A stretch of DNA of 64,000 nucleotides from Paenibacillus sp. YN15 (GCF_003285005.1 NZ_QMFA01000006.1:171213-235212); one strand, 5' to 3'; counted from the first letter of the stretch, positions 9,772-19,205 are shown. The notes: generated by a model not told the origin, from the sequence alone. Numbers and translations are program-made.

Positions 9772-12285
9772 GTGGCCAAGAGGAAAACGCGCAAGCGCTC
9801 AAAAAGAGGTTCCAAAGCGGTTAAAGAGGTACTGAAGTATGAGCTGTACGGGATTATCATCATTGCGTTGTCTGTGATTTCATTGTCCCGGGAGGGCTCT
9901 GTATCCCGCGCTTTGACGTATATGTTCCGGTTCCTGGTGGGCGAGATGGATTTCGTTATTCCGGTGGGAGCCGTCTATGTGGGGCTGTATTGCATGGTCA
10001 AGCGGGCCTGGCCCAATGACTGGACGGCGCGCAAAACCGGCATTCTCTGCCTGCTGCTGGGGTTTGTGCTGATGAACCATATGTCCATGTTTGAAGCTCT
10101 CGATCCCAATGAGGACTTCCGGATGCCCTCGTACATTCTGGGGGAGACCTGGCGGACCATGACTGAAGGGTTAAGCCTGTCCCACAACGGGACAAGCATC
10201 CTTCAGAATAATATTGGCGGCGGCATTACGGGAGCGCTTCTGTATGCCCTGCTTTATTTTTTGTTCGGCAACCTGGGTTCGTCCCTTCTGGTTTGGACTT
10301 TATTCGGCATCGGGATATTGCTGGTCACCGGCGTCTCCGCGGTAGATGTGCTGGGCAGACTGAGAGGCGGCGCTTCCTCCGTCAACAAGGGCTTCCGCCA
10401 CAGGCTGGCGGAGCTGTTCGGAGGCAAACGGGCCAAGCCGGCCCGGGCGGCCGCCAAATCCAGGGTTTACGTTCCCGAAGACGACTCCGATCTGGAGGAG
10501 GGGTACATGTCCATGCCCCGGCAGCCGCGGAAAAAGCCCGCATTCTTCCAACTGCTGCAATCCCACAAGCAGGCGGATGATGAAGAGGACGGGGAGCCGG
10601 AGGTGCTGGTTTCCCCTGTTGGCGGGACCGGCGCTCCCGGAGCGGCTGAGGAGGCGTTTGGCTACAGTGCGACCGCAGATGAGGATGCGGCTATACCGGT
10701 GGTGCGCGATTTTCAGGATCATATTGATCCCTTGCCTGAAGAGCCGGCTGCGCAGCAGGCGAAGGGAGCCGCTTCGGCACCGAAGCCGGAGAACGAGCAT
10801 GGCGATCCGGGGGACATGGCCTTGTCCCTGGAGGCCAAAAAACCGGAGCGGCCTTATGTGCTGCCTTCGCTCAGCCTGTTGTCCCGGCCGGCCGGCAACT
10901 CCAAGGCATCGGACGCTCTTGATTTTAAGGCCAACGCCCGCAAGCTGGAGGCGACCATGGAGAGCTTCGGGGTCCGGGCCAAGGTGCTGGAGGTGGTCCG
11001 GGGACCGGCTGTTACCCGGTACGAAATCCAGCCCGATGTGGGTGTCAAGGTCAGCCGGATTGTCGGTTTGACCGATGACATTGCCTTGGCCCTGGCGGCC
11101 AAGGATATCCGGATGGAGGCCCCGATTCCCGGCAAGTCCGCCATCGGCATTGAAGTGCCCAATACGGAGGTTTCGGTGGTTACGCTGCGTGAGGTGATGG
11201 AGAACGGAGCCTTCCAGGATTCTCCCTCCAAGCTGACCATTACCCTGGGGCGGGATATTTCCGGCCAGCCCATTGTGGCCAATCTGGCCAAAATGCCCCA
11301 CTTGCTGGTGGCGGGGGCAACGGGCTCGGGCAAATCCGTTTGCATCAACGGGATTATTACCAGCATTCTGTATAAAGCCAAACCCGATGAAGTCAAGCTG
11401 CTGATGGTGGACCCCAAAATGGTGGAATTGAATGTGTACAACGGCATCCCCCATTTGCTGGCTCCGGTGGTTACCGACCCGCGGCGGGCGTCCCTGGCTT
11501 TGAAGAAGATTGTGGTGGAGATGGAGAAGCGCTATGAGCTGTTCTCCAAAAGCGGCACCCGGAATATGGAAGGCTACAACGCCATGGTGACCGATCCCTC
11601 CAACCCCAATCCGCAGGAGCCGCTGCCGTACATTGTGGTCATTGTGGATGAGCTGGCGGACCTGATGATGGTGGCGGCGGGCGATGTGGAGGATGCCATC
11701 TGCCGTTTGGCGCAAATGGCCCGGGCGGCGGGCATCCATCTGATTATCGCTACCCAGCGGCCTTCCGTGGACGTTATTACCGGCGTGATCAAGGCCAATA
11801 TCCCTTCACGGATCGCCTTCGGCGTATCCTCCCAGGTGGACTCCCGCACCATTCTGGACATGGTGGGGGCGGAGAAGCTTCTGGGCCGCGGCGACATGCT
11901 GTTCCTGCCTGTAGGCGCGTCCAAGCCCATCCGGGTGCAAGGCGCGTTCCTGTCGGACCAGGAAGTGGAGCATGTGGTCAATTATTGCCGGAACCAAGGC
12001 CAGGCGGAGTACAAGGAGGATCTGGTGCCCGAGCTGGATGAGCAGGAGGATGAAGCGGAGAACGATCTGGATGAGCTGTACGATCAGGCTGTGCAGATTG
12101 TGGTGGAGGCCAAGCAGGCGTCTGTTTCCCTTTTGCAGCGGCGGATGCGGGTGGGCTACACCCGGGCGGCGCGGCTGATCGACACCATGGAAGCTAAGGG
12201 TGTGGTAGGCCCCTACGAAGGCAGCAAACCCCGGGAGGTGCTGATCTCTCAGGAAATGTATTTCGGGCAGAACCGGAGCGGATAA
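9772..12285 (+). CDS. spoIIIE: DNA translocase SpoIIIE/FtsK
   Basis: Membrane-anchored DNA pump that moves the chromosome into the forespore and clears DNA from septa. The protein of 837 residues begins with a basic tail, then four membrane segments (roughly residues 25-175), an acidic Pro/Ala-rich linker (about 215-350), and the motor: Walker [10 protein letters not shown] (about residue 519), Walker [13 protein letters not shown], and a C-terminal winged-helix gamma domain with [22 protein letters not shown] at 9772 is preferred because a promoter -10 lies at 9744-9749 and GGGGTGG precedes it. It is somewhat longer than B. subtilis SpoIIIE, mostly through the linker. A terminator follows. 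Confidence 0.95.
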   Translation: MAKRKTRKRSKRGSKAVKEVLKYELYGIIIIALSVISLSREGSVSRALTYMFRFLVGEMDFVIPVGAVYVGLYCMVKRAWPNDWTARKTGILCLLLGFVLMNHMSMFEALDPNEDFRMPSYILGETWRTMTEGLSLSHNGTSILQNNIGGGITGALLYALLYFLFGNLGSSLLVWTLFGIGILLVTGVSAVDVLGRLRGGASSVNKGFRHRLAELFGGKRAKPARAAAKSRVYVPEDDSDLEEGYMSMPRQPRKKPAFFQLLQSHKQADDEEDGEPEVLVSPVGGTGAPGAAEEAFGYSATADEDAAIPVVRDFQDHIDPLPEEPAAQQAKGAASAPKPENEHGDPGDMALSLEAKKPERPYVLPSLSLLSRPAGNSKASDALDFKANARKLEATMESFGVRAKVLEVVRGPAVTRYEIQPDVGVKVSRIVGLTDDIALALAAKDIRMEAPIPGKSAIGIEVPNTEVSVVTLREVMENGAFQDSPSKLTITLGRDISGQPIVANLAKMPHLLVAGATGSGKSVCINGIITSILYKAKPDEVKLLMVDPKMVELNVYNGIPHLLAPVVTDPRRASLALKKIVVEMEKRYELFSKSGTRNMEGYNAMVTDPSNPNPQEPLPYIVVIVDELADLMMVAAGDVEDAICRLAQMARAAGIHLIIATQRPSVDVITGVIKANIPSRIAFGVSSQVDSRTILDMVGAEKLLGRGDMLFLPVGASKPIRVQGAFLSDQEVEHVVNYCRNQGQAEYKEDLVPELDEQEDEAENDLDELYDQAVQIVVEAKQASVSLLQRRMRVGYTRAARLIDTMEAKGVVGPYEGSKPREVLISQEMYFGQNRSG

Positions 12286-12332
12286 AGCGCCGTTCTGTAT
12301 AAGCGCTACAGCGAGGCTGCGGAACAGCAGGA

Positions 12333-12380
12333 AGAGCCTTCGGCTTCATCCCCAACGGGGGTGGAGGAAGGCTCTTTTTT
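12333..12380 (+). terminator. Intrinsic terminator after spoIIIE
   Basis: AGAGCCTT (12333-12340) pairs with AAGGCTCT (12368-12375), with an inner CCCC/GGGG pairing, followed by a T-run. Confidence 0.85.
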
Positions 12381-12420
12381 ATTTTGAGCTGAAGCTGCTC
12401 ATTAAGGTATCCGGGCTCTG

Positions 12421-12606
12421 ATTGCGGAACTGAGCGCCCCTTATCGGGCGAAATGGGCTAAATTCCGGCTGTAGCGGAACTGAAAGACCCTTAAACGGAG
12501 ATTTGGACTCCACTTGGGGCTCTTTTTCCTCTGTAAGCGCCGCTGAGTTCCGCAACAAAATCCAACAGCCGGATTTCCCGTAATAAAGGACGCTTAGTTC
12601 CGCTGC
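12421..12606. repeat. Four-arm intergenic repeat A, copy 1
   Basis: About 186 bp built from two direct arms and two inverted arms around the core GGAACTGA: 12421-12445 and 12472-12496 forward, 12531-12556 and 12580-12606 inverted (as TTCCGC ends). The spacers also pair (AAATTCCGGCTG near 12461 with CAGCCGGATTT near 12566), so the whole unit can fold into one long imperfect hairpin. A second copy with the same layout lies at 35031-35223. Confidence 0.85.
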
Positions 12607-12727
12607 AAAGGGGAGGTTAGGGGAAGCAGAGAATAAAAATGAGATTCACTCCGCCCCGGTTGGTTTAAGTAAAGCTTGTAGCATCTCTTGACCAAGATCC
12701 CAATTCGATTTGAGGAGGCGGTAACAA

Positions 12728-13387
12728 ATGAGACATGATCAAACCATTCATGGAAGTCGCCATATTGTAGGTGTTTTTGAGACGGAGCGGGCTGCAATTG
12801 CGGCTATTGAAGATTTGAAAGCCTTGGGTTATGCCCCGGACGATATCTCGGTTATCAGCCGCAAAAAGGATGATGCGGATTTTATCGAGGAGGCTACGCA
12901 GACGAAGGCGCCGGAGGGTGTAGCCGCAGGAGCGGCCGCAGGCGGCGTTCTGGGCGGTGTTACCGGGCTTTTGGCCGGATTGGGCGCCTTAGCCATACCG
13001 GGCATTGGGCCGCTTCTGGCAGCGGGACCGATTGCGGCCACTCTGGCGGGAGCCGCCATCGGCGCCAGCGCCGGCGGTGTAGTTGGCGGACTCGTCGGGC
13101 TGGGCATTCCGGAGGATCAGGCCCAATTGTACAATGATTATATTGAAGACAATAAATTCCTCGTCATTGTAGAGAGCGATCCGGCCCAAAGCTATCGGGT
13201 ATTTGAAATTTTCCGCAGCTACGGCTCTTTGAACTCCGATTCGTATACCGGGTTGAATTCAGACAGGAGCAATCTGGTGGATGAGTCCGCTTATGAGGCG
13301 CTGGAGTATGGCGGGGCGGACACGGATACGGTTGAGGCTGCCCGCAGGGACAGAGACGACCTGGAACGGTCGGGTCGGAGATTGTGA
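12728..13387 (+). CDS. YflT-type general stress protein with glycine-zipper segment
   Basis: Protein of 219 residues whose N-terminal region (HIVGVFETERAAIAAIEDLK, about residues 12-31) matches the general stress protein 17M / YflT group. A long Gly/Ala-rich hydrophobic stretch (about residues 65-125) resembles a glycine zipper that may insert in a membrane. The C-terminal 50 residues are charged and poorly conserved. The start follows GAGGAGG. It stands alone between a repeat and a terminator. The role is unknown; similar proteins are induced by general stress in Bacillus, but no SigB-type promoter was identified here. Confidence 0.8.
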   Translation: MRHDQTIHGSRHIVGVFETERAAIAAIEDLKALGYAPDDISVISRKKDDADFIEEATQTKAPEGVAAGAAAGGVLGGVTGLLAGLGALAIPGIGPLLAAGPIAATLAGAAIGASAGGVVGGLVGLGIPEDQAQLYNDYIEDNKFLVIVESDPAQSYRVFEIFRSYGSLNSDSYTGLNSDRSNLVDESAYEALEYGGADTDTVEAARRDRDDLERSGRRL

Positions 13388-13422
13388 TCATTCCCAAATG
13401 CAGCGTGATAATGGGGAGCCGG

Positions 13423-13467
13423 GACGGTCTTTCCGCGAAGCGGATTTCGCGGGAAGGCCGTCTTTTT
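13423..13467 (+). terminator. Intrinsic terminator after the stress-protein gene
   Basis: Long imperfect stem GACGGTCTTTCCGCGA (from 13423) with TCGCGGGAAGGCCGTC (ending about 13462), followed by TTTTT. Confidence 0.85.
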
Positions 13468-13509
13468 GGTGCGGAAAAAAGCCGTCGGGCGCTAATCTGT
13501 GGTTCGGAA

Positions 13510-13539
13510 GTATAAAGCCAACCTGCCTTTCAAATAATA
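13510..13539 (+). promoter_or_regulatory. Candidate forespore (sigma-G) promoter of sleB
   Basis: GTATA at 13510-13514, an 18-base spacer, then AATAATA at 13533-13539. This fits the sigma-G pattern GHATR-N18-CATNHTA at all positions but one. It lies 47 bases before the sleB start. Confidence 0.6.
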
Positions 13540-13586
13540 TCCCTATCACAAACACAGTATCCGAAGGGAAAGGGTTGGTCCGCTCA

Positions 13587-14387
13587 ATGAACAAGCGACT
13601 GATTGCATTTACTGTGCTGCTGTTGGTATCGCTGTTTGCAGGCATGCAGCTTAAATCTCATGATAAGCCCCAGGCAGCGGAGGATGTCTTCAGCAAACAG
13701 ACCATCCGGTACGGCGCTTCCGGCGACGATGTATACGAGCTCCAAGGACGTCTGAAATTTCTCGGGTATTACAACGGCAATATCGACGGTGCGTTTGGCT
13801 ACCAAACCCTTCGCGGGGTGAAGGACTTCCAGTACAAATTCGGCATGAAGGTGGATGGCATAGTCGGTCCCAAAACCAAGCTGAAGCTTTGGGAGGCCAC
13901 CAAAACATGGGCGCCTACTGAACCAAGGCAAACAGCCGGCGGTGGCGGAGGAGGCTCCGGCGGCGGGGATCAGGTAACGGAAACGGCTACCGGCAACCCT
14001 GTCAATCTCGCTCCGTCCAATAACGGAGGGATGTCGGAGAATGATATCCGGATTATGGCCAATGCGGTGTACGGTGAAGCCAGAGGCGAACCGTATGAAG
14101 GGCAAGTGGCGGTGGCGGCTGTCATTTTGAACCGGGTCCGCTCCCCTTCTTTTCCGAATACAGCCTCCGGCGTTATCTTCCAGCCGGGTGCTTTTACAGC
14201 AGTTGCGGATGGCCAAATTTGGCTCACCCCCAACGAAAATGCCAAACGGGCCGTCAAGGACGCAATAGGCGGCTGGGACCCGTCAGGGGGCTGCCTCTAT
14301 TACTTCAATCCGTCGACAGCCACCTCCAAATGGATTTGGACACGTCCGCAAGTGAAAACCATCGGCAAGCATATTTTCTGCAAATAA
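13587..14387 (+). CDS. sleB: Spore cortex-lytic enzyme SleB
   Basis: Lytic transglycosylase that opens the spore cortex at germination. The 266-residue protein has a signal-type N-terminal hydrophobic segment (residues 5-20), a peptidoglycan-binding domain (about 40-105; ASGDDVYELQGRLKFLGYYN), a Gly-rich linker (about 118-130) and a hydrolase_2 catalytic domain (about 150-266). The catalytic Glu is expected in NAVYGEARGEPYEGQVAVAA. Starting at ATG 13587 gives the expected signal sequence; longer in-frame readings cross the terminator. No ypeB follows, unlike in Bacillus; the next gene is convergent. A forespore-type promoter precedes it. Confidence 0.92.
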   Translation: MNKRLIAFTVLLLVSLFAGMQLKSHDKPQAAEDVFSKQTIRYGASGDDVYELQGRLKFLGYYNGNIDGAFGYQTLRGVKDFQYKFGMKVDGIVGPKTKLKLWEATKTWAPTEPRQTAGGGGGGSGGGDQVTETATGNPVNLAPSNNGGMSENDIRIMANAVYGEARGEPYEGQVAVAAVILNRVRSPSFPNTASGVIFQPGAFTAVADGQIWLTPNENAKRAVKDAIGGWDPSGGCLYYFNPSTATSKWIWTRPQVKTIGKHIFCK

Positions 14388-14393
14388 AACAGG

Positions 14394-14427
14394 AAAGCAA
14401 TCTGCTGGTATGATGCAGATTGCTTTT
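14394..14427. terminator. Bidirectional terminator between sleB and the yeiH-type gene
   Basis: AAAGCAATCTGC (14394-14405) pairs with GCAGATTGCTTT (14415-14426). T residues flank the stem on both strands, fitting termination of the two convergent genes. Confidence 0.85.
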
Positions 14428-14444
14428 CAACTTTTCCCGGCCCC

Positions 14445-15464
14445 TCACAAGGTTATGAAACCGAAAGCGGATAATAAGACGGATGTGATGGTCATTGCTA
14501 ACAGCGGGCGCAAGGCTTTTGTCCGCAGCTTCTTCAGATGGACATTCAGACCCAAACCCGCCATGGCCATGGTGAGCAGAAAGGAAGTGAGGGTGGACAC
14601 ATGCTCCATAACCGGGGCAGGGACAGCAATAAATCGGCCCAGCACATAGCTGTTGAGAATGCTCATGCCGATAAAGCCGGCCAAAAACCAGGGGAACTTA
14701 ATCTTGGCATTGCTGTCGGCTGTTCCGGCCGCTTCCTGTCCCTTGCGGAACCGCTTTTGGATGGCCAACAGAATAAAAGACAAGGGCATCAGCAGAAGCA
14801 CCCGGCCCAGCTTTGCCAAGAAAGCCGCGGCCAATGCGGAATTGCCCGCAGGAGCTGCGGCAAGGGCCACATGGGCAATTTCGTGCAGAGTGCATCCCGC
14901 CCAAATTCCATACGCCTCGGGAGCCAGCGGCAGATAAGGCAGCGCCAGGGTGTACCCGATGGCGAATATGGTGCCAACCAAAGCGATCATGCCTACAGCC
15001 ATAGCTGTATCCTCCTCTTTGGTTTTGAGGATGGGGGAAACAGCGGCAACGGCCGCAGCGCCGCATACGCCTGTGCCAATGGCCAGGAGCAGGGACAAGG
15101 ATGGATCGGCGCGGAATAGCCGGGCCAGCAGAAGAGTCGCCGCCAAGGCAAACAGAATAACGGCGGCATCGCGGATCAACAGACCGGGGCCTTGCTCAAG
15201 CACCATGGCGATATTCAGCTTCAGCCCGAACAGGATAATGGCCAGCCGCAACAGGACGGTAGAGGAAAATTGAATGCCGGGGCGAAGCTGGACCGGATAG
15301 CCGCGGACTTGCCTGTAGAGCACAGCCAAAAGGATGGCCCAGGCCATTGGGCCCAAATGCCCCAGTCCCGGTATTTTTCCCAGGATATATCCTGCAAGGG
15401 CAATTATGAACGTGAAAAGGATTCCCTTCAACAGACGGAAACCCTGTTCCGAAGCCTTGATCAT
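14445..15464 (-). CDS. YeiH/UPF0324 family membrane transporter
   Basis: Integral membrane protein of 339 residues with about ten hydrophobic segments, of the UPF0324/YeiH family (putative sulfate exporter in databases; function not firmly proven). Typical motifs are visible: GLKLNIAMVL, AIGTGVCGAAAVAAVSPILK and CTLHEIAHVALAA. The start is ATG at 15462-15464, with TGGAGGTT at 15471-15478 on the minus strand; a longer frame to 15521 would run into the operator region. It diverges from a LysR regulator, the usual arrangement for yeiH/yeiE. Two AT-rich inverted repeats lie between the genes. Confidence 0.9.
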   Translation of the reverse strand: MIKASEQGFRLLKGILFTFIIALAGYILGKIPGLGHLGPMAWAILLAVLYRQVRGYPVQLRPGIQFSSTVLLRLAIILFGLKLNIAMVLEQGPGLLIRDAAVILFALAATLLLARLFRADPSLSLLLAIGTGVCGAAAVAAVSPILKTKEEDTAMAVGMIALVGTIFAIGYTLALPYLPLAPEAYGIWAGCTLHEIAHVALAAAPAGNSALAAAFLAKLGRVLLLMPLSFILLAIQKRFRKGQEAAGTADSNAKIKFPWFLAGFIGMSILNSYVLGRFIAVPAPVMEHVSTLTSFLLTMAMAGLGLNVHLKKLRTKALRPLLAMTITSVLLSAFGFITL

Positions 15465-15520
15465 AAAACAAACCTCCAGTTGCGCAAAGAATGTGATGCT
15501 TAAAGCGTAAAGCTGTTTCA

Positions 15521-15573
15521 ATAATAAGTAAAATAATTTATTATAATAGTTATAATAAATGAAAGCTTATTAT
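15521..15573. promoter_or_regulatory. Paired AT-rich operators in the yeiH-type/lysR divergent region
   Basis: Two inverted repeats with the same half-sites: ATAATAA (15521-15527) with TTATTAT (15538-15544), and ATAATAA (15552-15558) with TTATTAT (15567-15573). Their centres are 30 bases apart, about three helical turns, as expected for two dimers of a LysR tetramer. The second overlaps the leader of the regulator gene, suggesting autoregulation. Confidence 0.65.
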
Positions 15574-15585
15574 GGAGGCGGATTT

Positions 15586-16485
15586 ATGGATCAGGCGCTG
15601 CAGGTTTTTTTAACCGCCGCGGAGCAGCGAAATTTTACAAGAGCAGCTGAACTTCTGCACATGACACAGCCTGCTGTAAGCAGCTACATTCGGGGGCTGG
15701 AGCAAACTCTGGACTGCAAGCTCCTGGAGCGGACCAATAAATATGTGCGTTTGACCCAAGCGGGGGAAGTGGTATACGCCCATGCCAAAGAAATCCTTGG
15801 CCTCTATACGAGAATGGGCAATGTGCTGGATGATCTGAAGCATACGGCCCATGGGCCGCTGTCCATTGGCGCAAGCTATACCTTCGGCGAATATATTCTT
15901 CCATCTGTTGTGGCAGAGCTGGTCCGGAAGTATCCGTCTGTTCAACCTGTGATTACCATTGCAAATTCCAGTGAAATCACGGAGCTGGTCAGCCGCCGTC
16001 AGTTGGATGCGGGTATTGTTGAAGGAGAGGACGGGGAAACCGATGGGGTAAGGACGATTCCGTTTGCCGAGGACCGGATGGTGGTTGCCGTTTCTGCCCG
16101 GCATCCCCTGGCTCACCGTCATCCGGTTGAAGGGGGGGATTTGGCCGAGGCTTCCTGGATTATGAGGGAGAAAGGCTCAGGGACCCGGGAGCTGCAGGAG
16201 AAGGCGCTGGCGCAGCTGGGCATTCATCCAAAAAGCAGAATGATTTTTGGCAGCACCCAGGCCATTAAGGAGTATATTGAGGCGGGGATGGGAGTTGCGC
16301 TGCTTTCCCAGTGGACTATCAGGAAAGAAATACAGATGGGCGCTTTGAAGGCTCTTGAGCTTCCAGGCTTCCCCCTCCGGCGCCATTTTTCATTGGTAAT
16401 GCCGAACATGGGCTTTCAAACCAAGGCCTCCAAGGTTTTTACCGGCTTTCTGATAGAAAATCATGGTTTTCCCGAGCTTCTGTAA
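15586..16485 (+). CDS. LysR-family transcriptional regulator (YeiE/CysL type)
   Basis: Regulator of 299 residues with an N-terminal winged helix-turn-helix (FLTAAEQRNFTRAAELLHMT, residues 8-27) and a two-lobed effector domain (about 90-295). Start ATG at 15586 is placed ten bases after GGAGGCGG and gives the normal LysR start MDQALQVF. It is divergent from the UPF0324/YeiH-type transporter gene, which is the likely target, with paired palindromes between them. In this family YeiE/CysL proteins often sense sulfur- or nitrogen-linked metabolites; the ligand here is unknown. Confidence 0.92.
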   Translation: MDQALQVFLTAAEQRNFTRAAELLHMTQPAVSSYIRGLEQTLDCKLLERTNKYVRLTQAGEVVYAHAKEILGLYTRMGNVLDDLKHTAHGPLSIGASYTFGEYILPSVVAELVRKYPSVQPVITIANSSEITELVSRRQLDAGIVEGEDGETDGVRTIPFAEDRMVVAVSARHPLAHRHPVEGGDLAEASWIMREKGSGTRELQEKALAQLGIHPKSRMIFGSTQAIKEYIEAGMGVALLSQWTIRKEIQMGALKALELPGFPLRRHFSLVMPNMGFQTKASKVFTGFLIENHGFPELL

Positions 16486-16537
16486 TGCATTCATTTTCCG
16501 CAAAGAGAAATAATACCTAGGGTCCCTAAAAACACTT

Positions 16538-16567
16538 TTGCTTCCGAGTGTCCGATAGGCATATAAT
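16538..16567 (+). promoter_or_regulatory. Probable sigma-A promoter of ymfF
   Basis: TTGCTT (16538-16543), 18-base spacer, TATAAT (16562-16567). The -10 overlaps an in-frame ATG at 16566, so translation must begin downstream, at or close to 16593. Confidence 0.55.
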
Positions 16568-16592
16568 GGAACCATTCCAACCTGGAAGGAGC

Positions 16593-17873
16593 ATGAAACT
16601 ATTGGATAAACCAGCCTTCATACGCGATTGCGTTGACCGGATAAGACTCCATGTCTGGCCGACCGACCGGTTCAAAACCTACGCCATTTCGGCCTACATA
16701 GGGGCGCCTTTGACAGAGGATCAGGTTACACCCACGGCCCTTGCTCCCTTTGTTCTGCGCAGAGGCACCCGGAGCCTTCCCGAAACCAAGAGCTTCCGGG
16801 AAAAGCTGGACGATCTGTACGGAGCCGGCTTCGGCTTCGATATCTTCAAACGCGGCGATTACCAAATTGTCCAGTTCCGCATGGATATTATCGACGACCG
16901 GTATGTGTCGGGAGCCAATGGCCTGCTCGCCGAAGGTCTGACCTTTCTCGGAGATGCCCTGACCCGCCCCTTGGTGGAAAACGGCGCCTTTTCCGGCAAA
17001 TACGTGGATTCCGAAAAGCTGACCCTACAAAAACGGCTGGAAGCCATTATTAACGATAAGATCCGGTATGCCGCGGAGCGCTGTATCGAGGAAATGTGCA
17101 AGGAGGAGCCCTACCGCTTCCATCCCTTGGGGCGGCTGGAGGCCATCGGGGCGATTACCCCCTCCAGTCTGTACGAAAGCTACCGCAAATGGCTGGCCGA
17201 ATCCCCCATCGATCTGTATGTGGTGGGCAATACCACCATGGAAGAAGTGAAGGCTCTGGCCATCCAGGCCTTCGATTTGAAGGGAACGGGAACAGCCGCC
17301 TACAAGATGCAGGCGCCCCGAAGTACGGTTGCCGAGGAGACGCGAGTGGTGGAAAAGCTGGAGGTTAGCCAGGGCAAGCTCAACATGGGCCTGCGCACAG
17401 GCGTCACCTATGCCGACAGCCGTTATGCCGCCGCGCTTGTCTATAATGGAATCCTGGGAGGCTACCCCCATTCCAAGCTGTTTGCCAATGTCCGGGAAAA
17501 AGCAAGCCTGGCTTATTACGCCTCGTCCCGGCTGGACGGACACAAGGGGATTCTCACCATTCAATCCGGCATTGAAATCGCCAATTATGAAAAAGCGGTG
17601 GAGATCATCCGGCAGCAGCTGGAAGCCATGAAGCAAGGGCAGGTGGAGGAGCTGGAATACAGCCAAACCTTGGCCATGATCAAGAACCAGCTGAAGGAGA
17701 TGGAGGATTCCGCTTTTGAGATGATCTCCTTTGATTTTAATACCATTCTGTCGGGTCATGAACGGACTGTCGCCGAGCTTATTGCCCAGGTGGAGGCGGT
17801 GGATGTGGCGGCGATCCGCGGCGTGGCGGAGCAGGTGAAGCTGGATACGATTTATTTCCTGACCAGCAAATAA
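16593..17873 (+). CDS. ymfF: M16 peptidase-like protein YmfF (non-catalytic partner)
   Basis: Insulinase-fold (M16) protein of 426 residues. The zinc motif HxxEH is absent: where it would stand, the sequence runs PFVLRRGTRSLPETKSF. It is therefore probably the inactive half of a heterodimer with the next gene, as in other bacterial M16 pairs. The C-terminal M16C domain has the usual GGYPHSKLFANVREKASLAY. The start is uncertain by a few codons: ATG 16593 lies one base from GGAAGGAG, while TTG 16602 would have a better spacing. B. subtilis ymfF has the same position before ymfH. A small hairpin (17879-17900) lies between the two genes. Confidence 0.9.
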   Translation: MKLLDKPAFIRDCVDRIRLHVWPTDRFKTYAISAYIGAPLTEDQVTPTALAPFVLRRGTRSLPETKSFREKLDDLYGAGFGFDIFKRGDYQIVQFRMDIIDDRYVSGANGLLAEGLTFLGDALTRPLVENGAFSGKYVDSEKLTLQKRLEAIINDKIRYAAERCIEEMCKEEPYRFHPLGRLEAIGAITPSSLYESYRKWLAESPIDLYVVGNTTMEEVKALAIQAFDLKGTGTAAYKMQAPRSTVAEETRVVEKLEVSQGKLNMGLRTGVTYADSRYAAALVYNGILGGYPHSKLFANVREKASLAYYASSRLDGHKGILTIQSGIEIANYEKAVEIIRQQLEAMKQGQVEELEYSQTLAMIKNQLKEMEDSAFEMISFDFNTILSGHERTVAELIAQVEAVDVAAIRGVAEQVKLDTIYFLTSK

Positions 17874-17915
17874 GAAGCAAGCTTTCCTGACGGAAAGCTT
17901 TGAGGAGGGGATCAG

Positions 17916-19205
17916 ATGGAAGCCATCAAGGCGGAACGCCTGAATGAAACGCTGTATACAGAAACGTTGCCCAACGGGCTTACGGTTTATATCCTTCCCA
18001 AGCCGGGTTACCGGAAGACCTACGCCACCTTTTCCACCAAATACGGCTCTGTGGACAATCATTTCCAGGTTGCCGGCAAGGAAGAGGTGCAGGTTCCCGA
18101 CGGCATTGCCCACTTTCTGGAGCACAAGATGTTTGAGGAGCCGGAAGGGGATGTGTTCGCCAAATTCGCCTCCAACGGGGCGTCGGCCAATGCTTTTACC
18201 AGCTTTGACCGGACGGTGTACCTTTTTTCGGCCACGGAAAACCTGAAGGAAAACCTCAACACTCTTCTGGATTTTGTGCAGAATCCCTATTTTACCGATG
18301 CCAATGTGGAGAAGGAAAAGGGGATTATCGGCCAGGAAATTAAAATGTACCAGGACAATCCGGATTGGCGGGTGTACTTCGGCCTGATCGAGGCGCTGTA
18401 CCAGAAGCATCCGGTCCATATTGACATTGCCGGAACCATTGAATCCATCTCCCGGATCACCAAGGAGACCCTGTACACCTGCTACCATACCTTTTACCAT
18501 CCGGAAAATATGGTGTTTTTCGTGGTGGGGGGAGTCGATCCGGCGGAGATTATGGAGCTGGTCCGCGCCAACCAGGCGGCCAAAACCTTCCCTCCCCAAG
18601 GGGAGATTCTCCGCTACTTTGAACCCGAGCCCGCGGCGGTGCGGCAAACCGAGAGAATCGTGCATCTGCCGGTTTCCCTGCCCAAGTGCTACGTTGGCTT
18701 CAAGGAGCCGCCTGCCAAGCTGACCGGCCGGGAAGCGCTGAAGCGTGAGCTGGCCACCAAGGTGATGCTCGATGCCCTGTTTGGTCCCAGCTCCGACCTC
18801 TACCAGCGGCTGTATGACGACAACCTGATCTCCGACAGCTTCGGCACCGAATACAATCTGGCGGAGGGGTATGCCTTTGCGGTCATCGGCGGGGAAACCC
18901 GGGACCCGGAGGAGCTCTTGGCCCGCCTTAAGGCGGAAATTGCCGCGTTGGACAAAACCGGCGTTCCCCGGGATGCCTTCGAGCGCAGCCGGAAGAAGAA
19001 GCTGGGAGGCTTCCTGCGGATGATGAATTCGCCGGAATCCCTGGCCAACGAGTTTACCCGTTACGCCTTCAGAGGCGCCAATTTGTTTGATATTTTGCCG
19101 GTCTATGAGGAGCTGACCCTGGAGAACGCCAATGCGCGGCTGCGGGAGCTCTTCGACTGGGAGTCCATGTCGGTCTCGGTTGTAAAGAGCGGTGGAGCGT
19201 CTTGA
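17916..19205 (+). CDS. ymfH: Zinc-dependent M16 peptidase YmfH
   Basis: Processing-peptidase-like enzyme of 429 residues. The catalytic zinc motif HFLEH is at residues 66-70, within PDGIAHFLEHKMF, and a distal Glu is available in the following helix. It likely forms a complex with the YmfF protein. The natural substrate is unknown; relatives cleave small peptides. The start is behind GAGGAGGGG. Its stop overlaps the TTG start of the following reductase gene by two bases, so the three genes behave as one operon. Confidence 0.93.
   Translation: MEAIKAERLNETLYTETLPNGLTVYILPKPGYRKTYATFSTKYGSVDNHFQVAGKEEVQVPDGIAHFLEHKMFEEPEGDVFAKFASNGASANAFTSFDRTVYLFSATENLKENLNTLLDFVQNPYFTDANVEKEKGIIGQEIKMYQDNPDWRVYFGLIEALYQKHPVHIDIAGTIESISRITKETLYTCYHTFYHPENMVFFVVGGVDPAEIMELVRANQAAKTFPPQGEILRYFEPEPAAVRQTERIVHLPVSLPKCYVGFKEPPAKLTGREALKRELATKVMLDALFGPSSDLYQRLYDDNLISDSFGTEYNLAEGYAFAVIGGETRDPEELLARLKAEIAALDKTGVPRDAFERSRKKKLGGFLRMMNSPESLANEFTRYAFRGANLFDILPVYEELTLENANARLRELFDWESMSVSVVKSGGAS

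Noticed and set aside
10300..11739. 479-codon antisense frame in spoIIIE.
   Set aside because: Produced by GC-rich third positions opposite a long conserved gene.
17025..18665. 546-codon antisense frame spanning ymfF and ymfH.
   Set aside because: It crosses the boundary of two conserved genes and shows no protein features.
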